The notes below the pieces were generated by a model. It did no database searches. It was not told the DNA's origin and worked only from the letters and a program-made list of their open reading frames with translations. DNA of 64,000 nucleotides, from the NCBI GenBank assembly GCA_947579605.1, contig OX388316.1, positions 11,845,290 through 11,909,289 on the forward strand. The letters run 5' to 3'. The DNA comes from Athripsodes cinereus. Taxonomy: Eukaryota > Arthropoda > Insecta > Trichoptera > Leptoceridae. Numbering within the stretch: the stretch's first letter is position 1; each line of letters starts with the position of its first letter. Made by a program: the position numbers and the translations under genes. Of the stretch, positions 1 through 10,707 are shown piece by piece.

Positions 1-83
1 GTATCTCCATAACAATACATACATGTACAAACAGAATTCAATGTTTTGATTGAGTCGACGTTGATTTTGTAAAACTCCATTAT

Positions 84-187
84 ATTGATAAAATGAAAAC
101 AAAATTGTTTTTGGTTTTACTACGATTTATAATAAATATAAATAAATCGTAGTAAAACCAATAACAATTTTGTTTTCATTATATCAA
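84..187. repeat. Foldback (snap-back) inverted repeat, about 45-bp arms
   Basis: The left arm (85-129) and right arm (143-187) are reverse complements with only a few mismatches, separated by a 13-nt AT loop. The arms share TTGATA..AATGAAAACAAAATTG and GGTTTTACTACGATTTA. No target-site duplication is clear. It could be a small foldback MITE or a local inverted duplication. Confidence 0.75.
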
Positions 188-2129
188 GAATTTAATGTCG
201 AATTGAAGCAAGAAATGCTGCCCCGAGAAACGATTTATACTTGTTGATTTAGTGAAATTAGAAACGAGAATTTATCGTCACGGAGAGAACGACTTGCAAC
301 TTTATTACTTGCAGTTTATTCGCTAGCTACCCCACACGAGAAATATTCCGTAATGTGAATGAGAAGTGTTCCTAAAGTAAAAAAGTAGCGACAATTATTT
401 CAATACTTGCTCGTACATCCGCAAATAAACAGTTAAGTTAATCACTGTTAAAATAAACAGCTGATTTTTCGTTCAAACAAATGATAAAAGTTGTGTAGGT
501 GTTTAATCCTAATAGGATGCCATTCATCATACAAATAATGCACTTATTTAGTACTATTATTTAAGTTTGATAGTAAGTAAGTACCTCAACATCAGTCTGA
601 CAAACAAGACTGTTACTGTTAATAATATAAACCGGAGGTCACTTCCTCTGCAAAATAATATAGTGCGGACTAAATCTGTGCCGTTTATTGATTTATGAAG
701 CATTGTTCCTTCACAAACAATATTAGATGGATATTACTCTATGAGAAAAATATTTTTGAATGTTTGTTTGCTGATCTGTAGGCATGACAGATTTTTTATA
801 AAAAATCTGAATTACATACCTTACTTACTTTTCGTATGACCCGGTGTTGATAAATCTTAAGGTCTGATATAAATTCAACTTTACCTCAAACACCAATTCA
901 AGTAAGTTAAGTTATTGTTTCTGTGCTGAAGGTAGATTCAAGTCGGCAGTGGGTGGAATCGTTTTCGAAATATTTTGATTAAAAGTTTATCAGGTTACCA
1001 TTTAGTTGTTTCTGGAAATATTTTTTTTATTGGTTTTAGTAAAAATGTGCTTTGATCTTTATAAGAAGTCATCTCCACGCTGTGTTATTGATGCATTTAA
1101 CATGATTCCAGAAATATATTAAAAAGATTTTGCAAAAACTAGTTTTCCCTTCCTTTAAGCATATACTTAACTTGAATAACAAAGTGCCCAAGTTTTCAAA
1201 AAATCTATTCTCAAATCTCTATGATGCAAACAGTGGTCCTTATTTATTTGAGAAGATTAATGTGATTGTTCCCAATAAAATGAAGTTTTTTTTCGGATTA
1301 TAATTTTCCTATGGCAGAATAAGGTGTAATATCATGGAAAGAGTTTCCTTACTGACTTGAATTAAATGGCTTCAAATGTTCTTAAGAATATGTAAAGAAG
1401 CGGTGAAATAAAAGAAGAGTATAGATATGTATAGTAAATTAAATCATTTTCGGCATTATAATATTATAATCGTATTTAATCAAGTTAGTAATAAAATGAT
1501 GACTTATAGATTATCGAGGAAATTACACTAGTACAAGCATTTGATAATTAATTCGTGGATCTGATTTACGAGTTTATCATCATTTCCTACCAAATTGAAT
1601 AGAAGATATCTACCATTTTTACCCACGGCGCTGGTTGTTCCTATTTACCATTCTATAATGCCACCTGACAACATTAGTTAGTTAGTTAGTTAGTATCTCT
1701 GTACAAAAACATCGACAGTTAAATTGTTTCTTGGTAGGTTGTTAATAATAATACCTACATAAATACTAAATTGAGGGCGCTTCTATTAACACAATGATGT
1801 CAAACATATGATTAATGTTGTTGAAGCTCTAACTATGTAATTCAATTCATTTGCAATTACCTACATTTTTTTGTGATGCTATAGGCATAGGTACATAAAA
1901 CCTAATATTAATTTATGTTCAAAAATGTTTATACGTTGACCGTTTACACGTGGAGGAAACGAGTCCGAACTATTCAAAGCAAATTTATAACAACTAATTG
2001 ATTTTTTTTCCATGCCACATACGTATATACTCCATTTGCTGATATTTCTCTCATGTAAATAACACATGGTGAAAGGGATTATTAAGGCAACAAGACTAGA
2101 TACCAAATATTGCTGGTCTTTTTGCATCT
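188..2129. other. Featureless AT-rich stretch
   Basis: No coding signal or recognisable element was found. It contains a five-unit TTAG microsatellite at 1674-1693. Open frames here are short and low in complexity. Confidence 0.6.
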
Positions 2130-2572
2130 GGACAATTCTGAACTTCTCTGATTCTCTTTTTCAGACCCTGCTCTTTAAACTTTTCTACAATAACATCGAA
2201 GACATCGTGGCTCCGCAATATACGAAAGTGGACTGGAATGAGAGGTGTGGAGGAGTTGTTCCAGACAGCGTAGGATCAAGACGCCTATACCAGAGTGATC
2301 TCTAATACCTGGGGGACCTGACGGAGCACTTACAGAAACAGAACAATAACACAGAGGCCTTCAATACTTTCCATATTCTTAAGAAATATGTCGGGTTTTC
2401 TTGACAATGACGATAACCGGGTTAGTTGGAAGATATCGCATTTTAGCGATAAACTCGCCCTCTGTACATTGAATTGTATAACTGTTATTTTTATGACACT
2501 ATTTTATTATGTAATATTGTTACCAATGTACCTGCAGTAAAGAATAAAATAAATAAATAAATAAATAACTCT
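2130..2572 (+). mobile_element. 5'-truncated LINE: degenerate ORF2 C-terminus plus 3' UTR and tail
   Basis: Around 2200-2330 there are broken LINE-like residues in the form RVISNTWGT followed by a stop, resembling the RVIANVGGT-stop at 37480-37715. The 3' part (2420-2572) carries a block seen repeatedly in this window: GTTAGTTGGAAGATATCGC, then GATAAACTCGCCCTCTGTAC, then CCAATGTAC and an AATA-repeat tail. Copies of that block lie at 27592, 43880, 46661 and, inverted, 29884. The fragment lacks the reverse transcriptase and endonuclease domains and cannot move by itself. LINE origin is inferred from the tail and from C-terminal similarity. The 5' boundary is uncertain. Confidence 0.65.
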
Positions 2573-3159
2573 TGTGAAAAACGTTCACTATCCAGCGCAG
2601 CACAAAAAAGTTCTTCTGCATTAATTATCATCTCTGGCTGCTCACACGGACTCTGTTTTGCCAGGAGAGATGCCTTCTTCCTTCTCCTCTATGACCCTTT
2701 TCATATTTTTTTTTTTGTAAATTAATTGTGTCACTATTTTTATGGAAGATATTTGAAGCTTCACAAATGTCAATTTGATATTCCAATATTTCACCATTCG
2801 ATATAGATATTTGGAAATAGGCGATAATAAAAAAAATATTTAGTTCGAATGTAATCTTTAAAAGCTTAGCATTCCGCTTATAATTATTATAACTAAATAA
2901 TGAATATTTGGAAATGTAAAACTTTAACGTGAACCATATTATAACAAATTACCTATTTAGAATTCTCTTTTAGATACGAAGATAATCCGATGTGTTTATG
3001 TTAATTGTTCGGATTATCAAACGAAATGTTTTACACATACTATACTACTAGATCCGTTTCAAAGATGATACAGTTGGTATTTATCAATGACGTGCCTTCC
3101 ATACATGCAGAAAAGCCCTGCATGCCTATATTTTTTTTTATTCATTCATTTTTGTTCAT
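2573..3159. other. No recognised feature
   Basis: The somewhat GC-richer stretch at 2590-2700 could be a LINE scrap on the minus strand, but I could not establish a frame. The remainder is AT-rich with no structure. Confidence 0.5.
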
Positions 3160-3390
3160 TCGTAACATCACGTCATCTGCCACAAGTAGGGTACACAGTG
3201 GACTTACCGCATTTAATAAACAGGCTAGTCATCCTCCTAGTGGCCAACAAAAATTAAAACATTTAAAATTGGTGGCATCCTCATTACTAAGTTGAATATG
3301 TTATTTATCTTAAACGGGATGTTTTACGAGATCTTGCCTTTTACAGGTCACTCGAAAACTCACAGAAAAGAGTAAAAGGCCTATTCTTTT
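3160..3390 (+). repeat. Family A interspersed repeat, near full length
   Basis: Family A landmarks occur in order: CATCTGCCACAAGTAGGGTA, AATAAACAGGC, the region matching GACATTCAGGATAGGTGGCAT (decayed here), TTTTACGAGATCTTGCCTTTT, ACAGGTCACTCGAAAACTC, ACAGAAAAGAGT. The same order of blocks appears near 11585, 28455, 46010, 50745 and 63715. It contains no coding potential. Confidence 0.75.
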
Positions 3391-4404
3391 GCTTATTGCT
3401 TTCAATATATGCAAAAAAGCACCGCATGCCAAAAATTATAAAACACATGCAGTACCTGCAAAATATCCACAGATGCTATAAAATTTGTATATTCAAGATT
3501 GCGATTTTTAGGACCTGACTAATGAATTTCTACACCTTGTCACAGAATTTTCCAGATCCAACTCGCTTTATGGAAGATTTAGATAAATGATGAACTATCA
3601 TTTTGAAAACATGACCAATATAAAAAATCTAGCCCAGCCACTGGCTAGGTTTAATATTATGATTTGTCACTCTAAACTCCAAGATCAAAGGAAAGCGAAT
3701 ATCTTTGAACTCTACTAACAACAAAAAGCATTCCTATTAATTCATTCTAAAGCGTAATCAAATAATTTAATGGCTTGTTAAGTTAAACATGTTATTATGT
3801 TCTGAGCTGTGTGTTTCTAAGACCGCATCTTTTAAAAATATAATTATGTAGTTTTTCATAATACTATAGGTACCATAGTCACTCTTTATATTATTTGAGA
3901 ATGAGATTCTCGAAACAAGGTGATCTTTTTCAGTACAGTAAAATAATTTGCATAGGTTATATGTAAACTATAGCTAGTTTACCTGAACATTTTGTTCTTA
4001 AATAAAAAGGAACATTATCCTTCTTTAAATAACAGAACATCATTTTACAAAAAACAGTTTTGCGTAGTAAAAAATTGCCTATTGAGCAGTTCTTATTACA
4101 TTTATTAAATGGAGTGTTCTAAGTATCAAATCACCCTCAGAATGGATGCTACTTTATCTTCTTCTTTTCTGTGTGTTCTGTCATGTTTCTCCGACGTTGG
4201 CGATCACTATTACGAAAGCTTCACTGTCTTGCGTTGCTAGAAATAACTCCTTCACTCACATTATCCTGATCCAAACGAACACTTGCGCAGCCACCAAATT
4301 AGTCTCTTCTTTTCCTTAGAAAATTTTACTTTTAGCTTCAGACTCTGTGTTTCCTTTTATTTAACCCTCCACTACTAATTTATGTTTGGGACTAACTCTA
4401 AATT
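3391..4404. other. No recognised feature
   Basis: AT-rich. The segment 4140-4310 (TTCTTCTTTTCTGTGTG.. TTTCTCCGACGTTGG) looks like a decayed repeat, possibly a LINE scrap, but no reading frame could be confirmed. Confidence 0.5.
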
Positions 4405-4540
4405 ATGGCGTTCCGATCTCTCTGCATACCCTACTTGGGACACGGCGTGAGGGTATAGGGACTAGCTCAATCTGATGGTATGTAATATTTTAATATATGA
4501 TCTGACACAAAAATAACAAATAAATAAATAAAAATATTTA
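4405..4540 (+). mobile_element. LINE 3' end (same family as the 20015 ORF)
   Basis: This contains the last residues of the LINE ORF2 found intact at 20015-20725: the end reads SAYPTWDTA-stop, from TACCCTACTTGGGACACGG followed by CGTGAGGGTATAG. A short 3' UTR with GGGACTAGCTCAATCTG follows, then a TAAATAAATAAA tail. It is a severely 5'-truncated insertion of under 150 bp. Confidence 0.7.
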
Positions 4541-5647
4541 GAAAGTACCTACTTATTATTATGACCGGCATTATAGCCATACGATATAATATAACAAACT
4601 AAACCTAATTGATCCAAAATATCTGTTGGTAAACATGCACGCATACCCTGATGCCATACGCTGATATGATTTATTCCATCTCTTACTTCCGATTCGAAGT
4701 ATTAATGTTATTATACAGATATAACTACCTCTACATAATAATATGGGTGAAATGCTTTTACATACATACTGTAGGTACCTACTAATATAATATAATATAA
4801 TACCTATAGTCTATATCAGTGCGCATATTATTATTATTTAGATTATGACAATACAACCATTAACCTACCGCTCCCAATCACAGTTACATGTGGAAGTTAA
4901 TGTATAAATATAGTGTCTGTTACAATCAGACCTAAGGTATACACATTTTCTGCTGAACTGTATTATTTTGTTTGTTGATCTTACTGTTACCGTAAGCATA
5001 CAATATGTCTCGCAAAACATATGATTGAGTTAAATATATTTTTCAATGTCCTGCTGGTGCAGCGTTTCGCTATTTTCATAACAACCGTGCCACAATAACG
5101 TCTTGTACATTTTTCAGTTTTCGCTCATGGTACTTGGCTATTTTATATAAAGATGATAACTCTTTTTCACGTACCTTCTTACTGCTTGGTAATGTTAAAA
5201 TAAAACTTCGTGCGTAATAGGATAACAATGATTTTTATTTGCAAGAATGAGAGATATCATTCGCAAAACTTACCTAAATGACCTCAAGAATGCTGTACCT
5301 ACCTACTGTGAATCTGTTCTCAGGAACTCCTAGCAAATTTAATACGAGTAGGTGTGCTTTCGATGTTTTTTAACTTAAGTTCTCTCTATTCGCCTTTTAA
5401 CCAAGATTTGGAGGCAGCTTGTTCCAACACATATGATACCCGTTCAAAGTTTATTTTGTTCATGTTTTTTTTTTAAATTTTGTTTTTTTCTTCTATGTTC
5501 ATATTTAAACCGGCCAAAGCTCTATTCTACATGAATCGAACTATCGTAAACGCTGTGTTGCATTGTCTCTGTACAACATTATTGAATTGAGGTCTGCATG
5601 TGGGAACTTGTGTTCACATAACCTGAAGGTATATTAATAATATGTTG

Positions 5648-5678
<31 letters not shown>

Positions 5679-6324
5679 ATTATTAGGAATGGTAGTTGGG
5701 CAGGTATCTACCCATTCCTATAGGTATATAACATGGATCTACGTTCATCCAATACCCACAAATATACTTACATACTATTGCAAAGCAGCTTATAGATATT
5801 ATAATTTTTACAAACCTCTGCTTTGTTGAAAGACCGAACATTTAATAAACAGCAGAGAATAACACACCCAACATGCTGAACAATTTGCCAAAGAAGACAC
5901 ACTCATCAATAATTTAATATGTCTTATACCTACATTGTGTACTGCACTGTAGATTTGGATATTGAAATGAATATGATGTATGAAAGTGTCTATGAATGTT
6001 TATTGTAGAAGTGTAAATAACTTTAATATTTTATAGCTACGAAGTTAGTTTTTCAATTTAATTGTACATTAACTCATTCGCTTGCGAATATTGTCATCGT
6101 TTTCTTCTCATGCCACTTTCTGAAAACCTCATTTTTGAAAAAAGCTTCCCAATTTATTTTTATTTTTTTATTTTTATTTACTGTCTTGTCTTTAACTTTT
6201 TACGATCTTTTTAAATCATCTGACCATTTATTCTTTCTGTCTGACCTTATTGTTAAACATTATTTTTACTTTATTTTATATACAAATCAAATTAAACATT
6301 AACATGTTTAATTCAACGATGAGC
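4541..6324. other. No gene; simple repeats only
   Basis: A TAATA run lies at 4783-4805 and an (ATT)n microsatellite at about 5644-5673. There is T-rich low-complexity DNA at 6155-6185. No element ends or frames were recognised. Confidence 0.55.
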
Positions 6325-6455
6325 CTTGGCTTGCCACGTATCCAAAATAAATGTCTTGTTTCTTTTATTGGCACAGAGACGATATCTTATATATTTATTT
6401 CATGTACTGAGTCCACTGGCTACCCCACATGTGCAATATGCTGTGATGGCATAGA
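6325..6455 (-). repeat. Family A repeat, partial, minus orientation
   Basis: Read on the minus strand it gives the 5' half of family A: TGCCATCACAGCATATTGC, ACATGTGGGGTAGCCAGTGG, then the GTGCCAATAAAA and AAGACATT blocks. It stops about 20 bp before the hAT-like element at 6486. Confidence 0.65.
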
Positions 6456-6714
6456 TGAAATAACATACAAATAAAGTATTAATACCAGAGATGTGCAAAA
6501 TACTTTCAAAAAAGTATTTAAATACAAAATACAAATACTTTGGAATTTTTGTATTTCAAATACAAAATACTAAATACTTTTTCAAAATGGTATTTAAATA
6601 CAAAATACAAAATACGTATTTTCAAAATACTTTTTTAAAATACCTTTTTAAAATACTTTTCACAAATAGTTGAACAAGGTGTAAGACAAAAGTATTTAAT
6701 ATTTAAACCATTGA

Positions 6715-7010
6715 TGAATGAAAAAGAAATTAAAAACTGGACAAAAGTATACATAAATGGAGAAAGGGTTGACATGATTCGATATAGCATTGCTTGCAGA
6801 CAATGAGGATGAGCCTTAGGAAGACTGTCAAAATAGAAAACAAATTAATTAAGTCATGACAAAATGTACGGTTGTTAGAAGAGATAAGCCGAAAATTGTC
6901 ATAAATGGATTGAGTATCATCAAGCAGGTAAGAGAATTCCTGACTTGGGCTGCAAAATAAATCAGAATGGATATTCCAAATCTGAAATCGAACGGACTAC
7001 TGTAACATCA
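6715..7010 (+). pseudogene. LINE reverse-transcriptase fragment captured inside the hAT-like element
   Basis: Plus-strand pieces match the region just after the catalytic palm of RTE/jockey-type LINE reverse transcriptases. INGERVDMIRYS recalls the usual INGxxxxxLRFADD segment. KTKCTVVRRDKPKIVINGLS recalls the KTKxMVxS..INGxxIxxV segment, and after a frameshift LGCKINQNGYSKSEIERT recalls YLGxxIxxDGxxxxEI. The YADD-type catalytic motif is lost and stops and frameshifts are present, so it is a dead relic. Family assignment is from motif memory, not from a search. Confidence 0.6.
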
Positions 7011-7057
7011 TATTATATACAGGACTGCTCCAGACTCTTCCTTATCCCTTTACGTTT

Positions 7058-7650
7058 TTAACCCTTAGCAGGAATCGCTATTTTAGGCAACGTAACTGGA
7101 ATCGGGGGTCAAAAATGACCCCGACAGAGTTGTTAGGTATCATATTCACACCATCAACAAATTTTTAATTTTTCGTTTAATTTATTATTAAACAACTTAT
7201 CAACTAAACTATTAACAATTTTTATTACACATTTTACCATAAACTAGGTATATAGTTTTTAGCAAAATCAACTTCTGTCTAATTATTTTGACAGTATCAA
7301 CTACAGGAGCTTTTATTCATTAATTAAATAAAAATAAGATAAAAACATTTACTTTTATCGCTTTCTTATATGAACATTTAACAAAAAAAACAGGAACTTC
7401 TCTTGAGATCAACTCAAACAACAACAAAAAAAACAACCTTAAACAAAACTCCTCTTATAAGTCTAACATTTGGTAGGTACATGTGATATTTTTGGCACTA
7501 TGTTTTTTATCTATAAAAAGTAAGCACTTGCTACACTTTAGGGAACCTTTCATGTCCTTTTTACGATGACATAAATAACACCTTACTCTCTTACGGTTGT
7601 TTGTTTGAGTGGCATTAGTAGCTACGTCTTCTTCTACTTGATGTTCTTAA
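7058..7650 (-). pseudogene. 3' part of a piggyBac-like element: terminal repeat and Cys-rich C-terminus
   Basis: On the minus strand, codons ending at a TAA at 7455-7457 read ..NRKRVRCYLCHRKKDMK, then KCSKCLLFIDKKH, then TCTYQMLDL-stop. This is the Cys/His-rich zinc-binding tail typical of piggyBac transposases (CxxC..CxxC..H..C). About 390 bp beyond the stop lies a TTAA (7058-7061) followed by CCCTTAGCAGGAATC, the expected piggyBac terminus, with a palindrome GGGGTCA..TGACCCC at 7105-7122. The catalytic DDD domain and the other terminus are missing. The fragment therefore appears truncated and embedded in the hAT-like element. Confidence 0.72.
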
Positions 7651-7789
7651 AAAAAATACCATTCTTGTTTTTAGGTCTAACAAAAAAAATATGTTAATGT
7701 TGCCTCCGGATCATTTACAGAGAGAATAAGAGCTGCCACATAACTTCACTAATAAGAAGTCTACACTAGCTGAGAGTCCTAGAGATACT

Positions 7790-8060
7790 GGTGTTTAAAC
7801 TGTGTCTCACTGTCCACAAGGCAGCACACCACCCACTGAGCTGTTCCGCTGACGAAAATGTGTGGCGAAGGCTGTGCTCAGCTTCTTAAACTCGTTGAAC
7901 TCAAAAGGGCAAATACCTCTAAATTTGCAGAAAGAAGAAACAAAGTCGCAGCGTCATCTGCCTGGAATAGATTGCCTTCAGACAAAATTGAAAATGCTAC
8001 CATTCAGGAAAAATCACAGCGCCCTTGAAATGGCCATGGATCATTAAACGGCGTCATGTA
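7790..8060 (+). pseudogene. LINE ORF2 C-terminal fragment inside the hAT-like element
   Basis: Plus-strand frames give KFAERRNKVAASSAWNRLP, a form of the SAWNRLPxxI signature near the C-terminus of many CR1/jockey-type LINE ORF2 proteins. The segment then reaches GGCCATGGATCATTAAACGG and a CGTC, matching the ends of the remnants at 39340 (minus) and 60980 (minus). It holds only the last 60-80 codons and carries frameshifts. Confidence 0.62.
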
Positions 8061-8381
8061 TAATTTTTTCAATCATCATTATTATGTGTGTATATCTCAA
8101 ACATGGAGTACTCTAATGGAAACGTTGTATTTGTAATTCAACAAATTGGCAAAAAAAGCTTGCGTACGCGCATATCAATTAATGGCAGAATTTTGTTTCA
8201 AACAATAAAAATGTATTTTGTAAAAGTATTTTGTGTAAAATACAAAATACTCAAAAAAAGTATTTCAAATAAAATACAAAATACTTTTTACAAAAAGGTA
8301 TTTGAAATACAAAATACAGATACGTATTTTGTATTTTGTATTTGTATTTTAAATACTTTTATTTCAAATACGTCACATCTC

Positions 8382-9799
8382 TGATTAATACCTACCATGT
8401 ACCTACTTAAAACTTTATCAAACCGTTTCAGTAAACAACAGTATACTAATTTAAATGGGATCATTATCAAACTCAGATTATTTAAATGTTTATAGTAAAT
8501 GTCGTAGTTTCGAAAACAATAGTATGTAGCAAACATACTTTAACGTGATCTAGTTATTTTTATATGGGATAGATTAGTACTTCTAGCCACCTACATATAT
8601 GTTTAAAATTACAGCAAAGGTTACGCTATTCGAAACTTACTTTGACACTTTAATCAGCTTTTCAAAATGTTCAATAAAGTGTTTGTGAAATTTCAGTTGA
8701 ATGAAACTTTCAAACGCTCGTACTTACTACCTGCTACATACTACTTATTTTATAGTATTTTCATACTATGTCGCGAGAAATTCAATTAATGCAAAATCTA
8801 CTTATAGTTATTATAACATAAATATTTATTTAATTTTCCTAAATATAGAACGTTTCTGTAAAACGATATATTGAACATGAATTTTTATGGAATCTTTTGA
8901 TAGATAAATTCTTGATATTTTTCGGGTATTTTTCCTTGTTTTTTTTTAAATTTGTTATTGTTTTATAGTTTATTCAATTATTTCTCAGAGATACATACAG
9001 AGATTTGACAAAACAAAAAAAAACATTAAAAGAAGAAAATATAATACGTTGATTCGGTCAGGCCAACCCCGTAATCAGGCGCGTCTACAGCATGTATGTT
9101 GAAACAATATTGTACAAAAAAATAAATGTACATAAGATGAGCCCGTCCAATGCAAATCTTTAATACAAGTCTAGTTTTCGGCAGAGTTATTATCTTCAGG
9201 CGAGGTTAAGACTATTCAGAATAGTATGCATATATTATCTAAAATTCAATTGAAATACCTACTCATAATTCTGTACCGCCTAACGTACCTACTTATTGTT
9301 TGATTTCATTTTGATATGAAAGTTTTTCTTTGAAGCTGCACTTTTTTATTAAATAAAAATCCAAAAATACTCTGAGATGGTGAAGATAGCATTTTATGTA
9401 TCTCCTCAGTGCATTGTGTACGATAACCATTAAGGCAAAAAGTCCATATGCGGAAATCGCTCATGAAACACGAATGACATAAATTTTGTGCTAACTCATC
9501 AAATTGCATGTAAATTTATGACAGAAGAGATGCCCGCCCGAGTGTATCGATTGAGACAATGGAAAATAAATACATATTTTATCATCTGCTCAAATAATGA
9601 TGATGCTTGTAAGTTTTTATTTACGATAAAAATCAAGTCATTCCCATGCGTAAAGACACAGTAAGGGTATAGAAAATGATCGATCGAGACATGTTTTGAA
9701 AAAAAAAAGGGCGACATCTCTTGATAATTAATATAATATACTTATTACTCATACGAAAGTCACGAAACACACCATGTTTTTTAAATCCTTGCTTATAGG
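8382..9799. other. No recognised feature
   Basis: AT-rich with no convincing frame. There is a small GC-richer patch at 9055-9090 (GGTCAGGCCAACCCCGTAAT) of unknown origin. Confidence 0.5.
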
Positions 9800-9860
9800 C
9801 AAATACATCCATCCTATTACTGCATCTCCCTTTAGTGGGGTAACCAGCAGGTCTTTCGAG
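9800..9860 (+). repeat. Family A repeat, short 5' fragment
   Basis: CATCTCCCTTTAGTGGGGTA followed by ACCAGCAGG matches the family A 5' block (CATATCCCACAAGTGGGGTA followed by GCCAGCAG). Confidence 0.5.
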
Positions 9861-10499
9861 TTCTTATTTAGGTAAATACCTGCGCTAGTTTTTTTTTATC
9901 TAAATAAAATCAAGATGCAATTATGGTTTGACGCGTGAAGAATGTCTAGCTAAAAATACTGGATGATTTTCTAATATGTCGATCTCTGTAATATTCTCAA
10001 AGATATGACCCATGAATAACAACTGCATGTTTTTTTCAGTTTTTAAATATTATACTCGTCACAGGTTGTCATACATCGATATATTCGTACATAATAGTAT
10101 TAAGGTACTATGGACATACGGGAGATGATGTTGTACACATGTAAGTAAGAGACGATAGAGAATGTATGCAGATGTAGGAGTGGAAGATCTTAAAATATTG
10201 CACTACACTTTGTACCGTTGGTTGTAAAGAACGCCAATATAATAATTGTTATTGTTGTTGCGAATATACGAATAAAAAATAGATGCATAATGTGTCTTAT
10301 GTGAAAACGTATGAGAGACATTTTGCTAAGGGTGTGGACAAGATATTTTTTACTAGATTTTGTATTTATTTTTATTTCATGAAGTAATAACTTCATTGCC
10401 AAGCTATTATTGGTTATGAAATTATGTGTATTCTTTTTTAATGAAAATATATTATACAAATTACATATTTTGGGTTTGTAATAAAATCAAACGATTACC
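9861..10499. other. No recognised feature
   Basis: AT-rich. An open frame at 10190-10459 (minus) is rich in I, T, F and K from low-complexity DNA and has no domain. Confidence 0.5.
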
Positions 10500-10580
10500 C
10501 TAATACCCTAGAATTTCAGCAATCAGCTGCGAGAGGATTCGAACCAAAATCTATCGAAAGTCTACCATCAAGCTACTGAC
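10500..10580 (-). repeat. tRNA-promoter-like element, probably a SINE head
   Basis: The minus strand carries TAGCTTGATGGTAGA, a good Pol III A box, at about 10562-10575, and GGTTCGAATCC, a perfect B box, at 10535-10545. A cloverleaf fails: the T stem would pair TTTGG with CCTCT. It is thus tRNA-derived rather than a functional tRNA. A decayed relative lies at 28725-28800. Confidence 0.5.
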
Positions 10581-10707
10581 AATCTTGTATAGGTTTTTGA
10601 AAGAGAATCTTTTCGTGAACACGCTACGTTCGCGAGAGGACGAAATAAGAAAAATTGATTTATATATCTTACTCATTTTTTTTTTTAATTTTGATTAATT
10701 TCATTCT

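Larger units (their letters stand above)
6478..8381. mobile_element. Chimeric non-autonomous hAT-like transposon with perfect 8-bp TSD
   Basis: The termini are CAGAGATGTG at 6486-6495 and its reverse complement CACATCTCTG at 8364-8373, flanked by the identical 8-mer ATTAATAC at 6478-6485 and 8374-8381. An 8-bp duplication with CAG..CTG ends is the hallmark of the hAT superfamily. Inside each end (about 6496-6660 and 8215-8360) is dense reiteration of AAATAC/GTATTT words, probably subterminal transposase-binding repeats. No hAT transposase (RNase-H fold or hATC dimerisation region) is present. The interior instead holds LINE reverse-transcriptase, piggyBac and LINE C-terminal fragments, annotated separately. 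Length between duplications is 1888 bp. Confidence 0.88.

Noticed and set aside
1674..1693. Telomere-like repeat
   Set aside because: The unit is TTAG, not the insect telomere unit TTAGG, and only five units are present.
2590..2700. Possible LINE fragment on minus (KKASLLAKQSP-like)
   Set aside because: No two consecutive LINE motifs could be read in any frame.
6491..8536. Open frames rich in KYKIQNT repeats
   Set aside because: These translate the AAATAC subterminal arrays of the hAT-like element, not a protein.
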